Positions 62,368 through 64,000 of a DNA stretch of 64,000 nucleotides are shown here, one piece after another. The notes below the pieces were generated by a model. That model saw only the letters and a program-made list of their open reading frames with translations, was not told where the DNA came from and did not search any database. This DNA is from Hyphococcus sp. (GTDB taxonomy: Bacteria; Pseudomonadota; Alphaproteobacteria; Caulobacterales; Parvularculaceae): the NCBI GenBank assembly GCA_028284345.1, contig JANQRY010000008.1:434001-498000 (forward strand). Reading direction: 5' to 3'. A program made the position numbers and the translations under genes. Position 1 is the stretch's first letter. Every line of letters begins with the position of its first letter.

Positions 62368-62564
62368 TGAAGAAATTTCCGTTTAACCGCTTTAAACGGA
62401 GTGACGAAAAAGGCCGCTGCCAGATGCGATTGATCGGCTTAAGATCACCACAAGTAATCCGCTGAAGGCCAACGTGGAAACATGCCGCAAATCGGTCATT
62501 CGGAATTACACTGGGAACGTCCGCGTTTGGCGAAAGCCGGACGTTCGCCACCCTCCCGAAGACG
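62368..62564. other. Non-coding flank right of the methyltransferase gene
   Basis: Between the methyltransferase stop and the AMP nucleosidase stop. GC rises from AT-rich to normal around 62500. It contains AAATCGGTCATTCGG and GAACGTCCGCGTTTGG with GCCGGACGTTCGCC, echoing the mosaic intergenic repeats of this class (ACGTCCG and CGGACGTTC face each other). No gene is seen. Confidence 0.5.
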
Positions 62565-64000
62565 CTACCGCAAAAAAGGCTCGTCGAAGCTTCTGAGTTT
62601 GCGCGAATGGAGCGTGCCGGCTTTGGCTTCGGCGCGTAAGAGTTCAATGGCGTTGACGCCGATTTCGAGGTGCTGGCTTACCCGCGCCTGATAGAAGGCG
62701 TCGGCCATGCCCGGCAGTTTGATCTCCCCATGGAGCGGCCGGTCCGAAACGCAAAGAAGCGTTCCATAGGGCACGCGATAGCGATAGCCGTTCGCCGCAA
62801 TGGTCGCCGATTCCATATCGATGGCGATGGCCCGGGCCTGATTGAGCCGCACCGCATTGCGCTCAAAGCGAAGCTCCCAATTGCGGTCGTCAGTCGTCAC
62901 CACCGTGCCGGTGCGCAGGTGCTCTTTCAGCCTTGCCTGCTCAATGCCGCTCACCGTCTGAACCGCTTCTGTCAGCGCAAGCTGCACTTCCGCCAGGGTC
63001 GGCAGAGGCACGGACGGCGGCAGGACGTCGTCGAGCACATTGTCCTCGCGCAAGTACGCGTGGGCCAGCACATAGTCGCCGAGCCGTTGCGAGCGACGGA
63101 GGCCCCCGCAATGGCCGATCATCAGCCACACCTGTGGCCGCAGGACAGCGAGGTGGTCGGTAATCGTTTTTGCGTTTGATGGGCCGATGCCGATATTCAC
63201 CAGCGTCAGGCCCCAGTGATCGGGCTGGACGAGATGATAGGCCGGCATTTGCGGGGATTTGACCCCGTCCGCCGGCGCCGGCGCGCCCTTGCGCGTCACC
63301 CGGTCGCCCGGCTCGATCAGCGCCTCGGCGCGGCCCGCCTCGACTTCTTTCTTTGCATAGGCGACGAATTCATCGACATACCGTTGATAGTTCGTAAACA
63401 GAATAAAGTCCTGAAAATAATCAGGACGCGTCGCCGTATAATGCTGAATGCGGTGCAGGGAATAGTCGACCCGTTCGGCCGTAAACATCGACAGCGGCAG
63501 CGGGCCCGACCGCTTCAGGATAATCTGGCCGTCCACAATATCGTCATTGGTGGCGACAAGGTTCGGCGTATGAAAATGGTGTTGCAGCTCGTTGCGCCGT
63601 TCCTGCGTGAGCTGCACGGTGGCGCTTTCAAGGCCGAAGGAAAGCGGTATCGGCGTAAACGAGCGGCCGACGAAAATTTCCGCCTTATAGCGGTCGATGA
63701 TCCGCGACAGCTGACCTTTGAGATAGCCTTTAAAGAGAGCGGGCTGTGTAATCGTTGCGCCGTGCAGGCTGGTCGAGGCGACGCGGCCCAGGGCGAGCGC
63801 CGAGGTCTGCGGCGCGGCCTCCGCGGGAATGCGGGCGCAAAGATAGGGATAGACCGGGGCGTCGGCCGGGTCCGGCGCCGCCTCGCCAGCCATGTACCGC
63901 GCAAACTGCTGCTGCAACGCGACGATGGCGTCGTCGTAAAGCGCGGTCAGGCGATCGACGGCGGCCTGCGCCGTTTTGCAGGCGACGAGATCGCTTGCCG
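62565..64000 (-). CDS. amn: AMP nucleosidase (5' end beyond the window)
   Basis: Amn cleaves AMP to adenine and ribose 5-phosphate. About 477 residues are visible with no start codon needed before the edge; the frame continues open to base 64000, so only a few N-terminal residues are missing (E. coli Amn has about 484). N-terminal AMP_N domain (ADAPVYPYLCARIPAE, FVGRSFTPIPLSFGLES), then a nucleoside phosphorylase-like catalytic domain from about 240 (LVNIGIGPSNAKTITDHLAV, WLMIGHCGGLRRSQRLGDYV, AIDMESATIAANGYRYRVPY, CVSDRPLHGEIKLPG). It looks intact. Confidence 0.93.
   Translation of the reverse strand, partial: ASDLVACKTAQAAVDRLTALYDDAIVALQQQFARYMAGEAAPDPADAPVYPYLCARIPAEAAPQTSALALGRVASTSLHGATITQPALFKGYLKGQLSRIIDRYKAEIFVGRSFTPIPLSFGLESATVQLTQERRNELQHHFHTPNLVATNDDIVDGQIILKRSGPLPLSMFTAERVDYSLHRIQHYTATRPDYFQDFILFTNYQRYVDEFVAYAKKEVEAGRAEALIEPGDRVTRKGAPAPADGVKSPQMPAYHLVQPDHWGLTLVNIGIGPSNAKTITDHLAVLRPQVWLMIGHCGGLRRSQRLGDYVLAHAYLREDNVLDDVLPPSVPLPTLAEVQLALTEAVQTVSGIEQARLKEHLRTGTVVTTDDRNWELRFERNAVRLNQARAIAIDMESATIAANGYRYRVPYGTLLCVSDRPLHGEIKLPGMADAFYQARVSQHLEIGVNAIELLRAEAKAGTLHSRKLRSFDEPFLR

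Noticed and set aside
62294-62647. Minus-strand 117-codon frame across the methyltransferase end
   Set aside because: It runs through two different sequence types (AT-rich gene end and a mosaic repeat) and resembles spurious proteins predicted from such repeats.

Overview
The window is from the chromosome of a GC-rich alphaproteobacterium. It is probably a member of the Caulobacterales/Parvularculales/Hyphomonadaceae-like group. Three things point there. The housekeeping blocks nfu-tsaB-rimI-fur-miaB-phoH-ybeY-corC-lnt-phrR-metK-trmB and rimP-nusA-ylxR-infB-rbfA-truB-rpsO-pnp are typical of the class. UrcA-family, zf-CHCC, DUF1036, DUF2905 and DUF2937 proteins are present. There is also a bacterial ceramide (sphingolipid) cluster like that of Caulobacter. 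I see no rRNA, tRNA, CRISPR array, insertion sequence or prophage; nearly every gene is intact and coding density is high.

Layout. 0-9.5 kb: the start of a lipid A deacylase-like gene, priA, a two-copy DUF1036 secreted protein, a HAD 5'-nucleotidase, dapD and dapE with a membrane protein, then truA, fmt and def on the minus strand. 9.7-15 kb: a membrane-anchored RmuC-like protein, two small conserved proteins, dut and a DUF885 lipoprotein. 15-25.6 kb: the minus-strand translation/RNA operon rimP-nusA-ylxR-infB-rbfA-truB-rpsO-(SDR)-pnp. 25.8-32.3 kb: accessory genes set into the conserved order (DUF2937, ttcA, a CE15-type esterase lipoprotein, a TTL/PqqD/HprK-like fusion and a Glu/Ala-rich lipoprotein) around trmB. 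32.3-44.2 kb: metK to nfu, with a ferritin-like diiron protein, a nitroreductase and a dodecin inserted. 44.3-53.2 kb: maeB, small secreted proteins, hemH, threonine aldolase, a HAD phosphatase and the proton-pumping pyrophosphatase. 53.5-61.5 kb: the sphingolipid region. 61.7-64 kb: an AT-richer methyltransferase and AMP nucleosidase, which runs off the window.

How the genes work together. Most serve translation and its control (tRNA and rRNA modification, initiation, N-terminal formyl-Met handling, mRNA decay), envelope assembly (DapD/DapE for peptidoglycan, Lnt for lipoproteins, ceramide synthesis for the outer membrane) and iron, heme or Fe-S metabolism (fur, nfu, miaB, hemH, ferritin-like). 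AasR, AcpR, Spt, bCerS and CerR homologues together cover the route from fatty acid and serine to dihydroceramide.

The most unusual object is the 780-residue protein at 29349-31691. It joins a complete tubulin-tyrosine-ligase-type ATP-grasp domain to a PqqD-like (RiPP recognition element-like) domain and an HprK-like kinase domain whose P-loop has decayed. It converges on a lipoprotein made almost entirely of Glu, Asp and Ala. It looks like a single-gene peptide or protein modification system of unknown substrate. Other points worth following: ylxR has no canonical start codon, palindromic operators lie upstream of metK and of the ferritin-like gene, and an AT-rich methyltransferase island sits at 61.5-62.6 kb.
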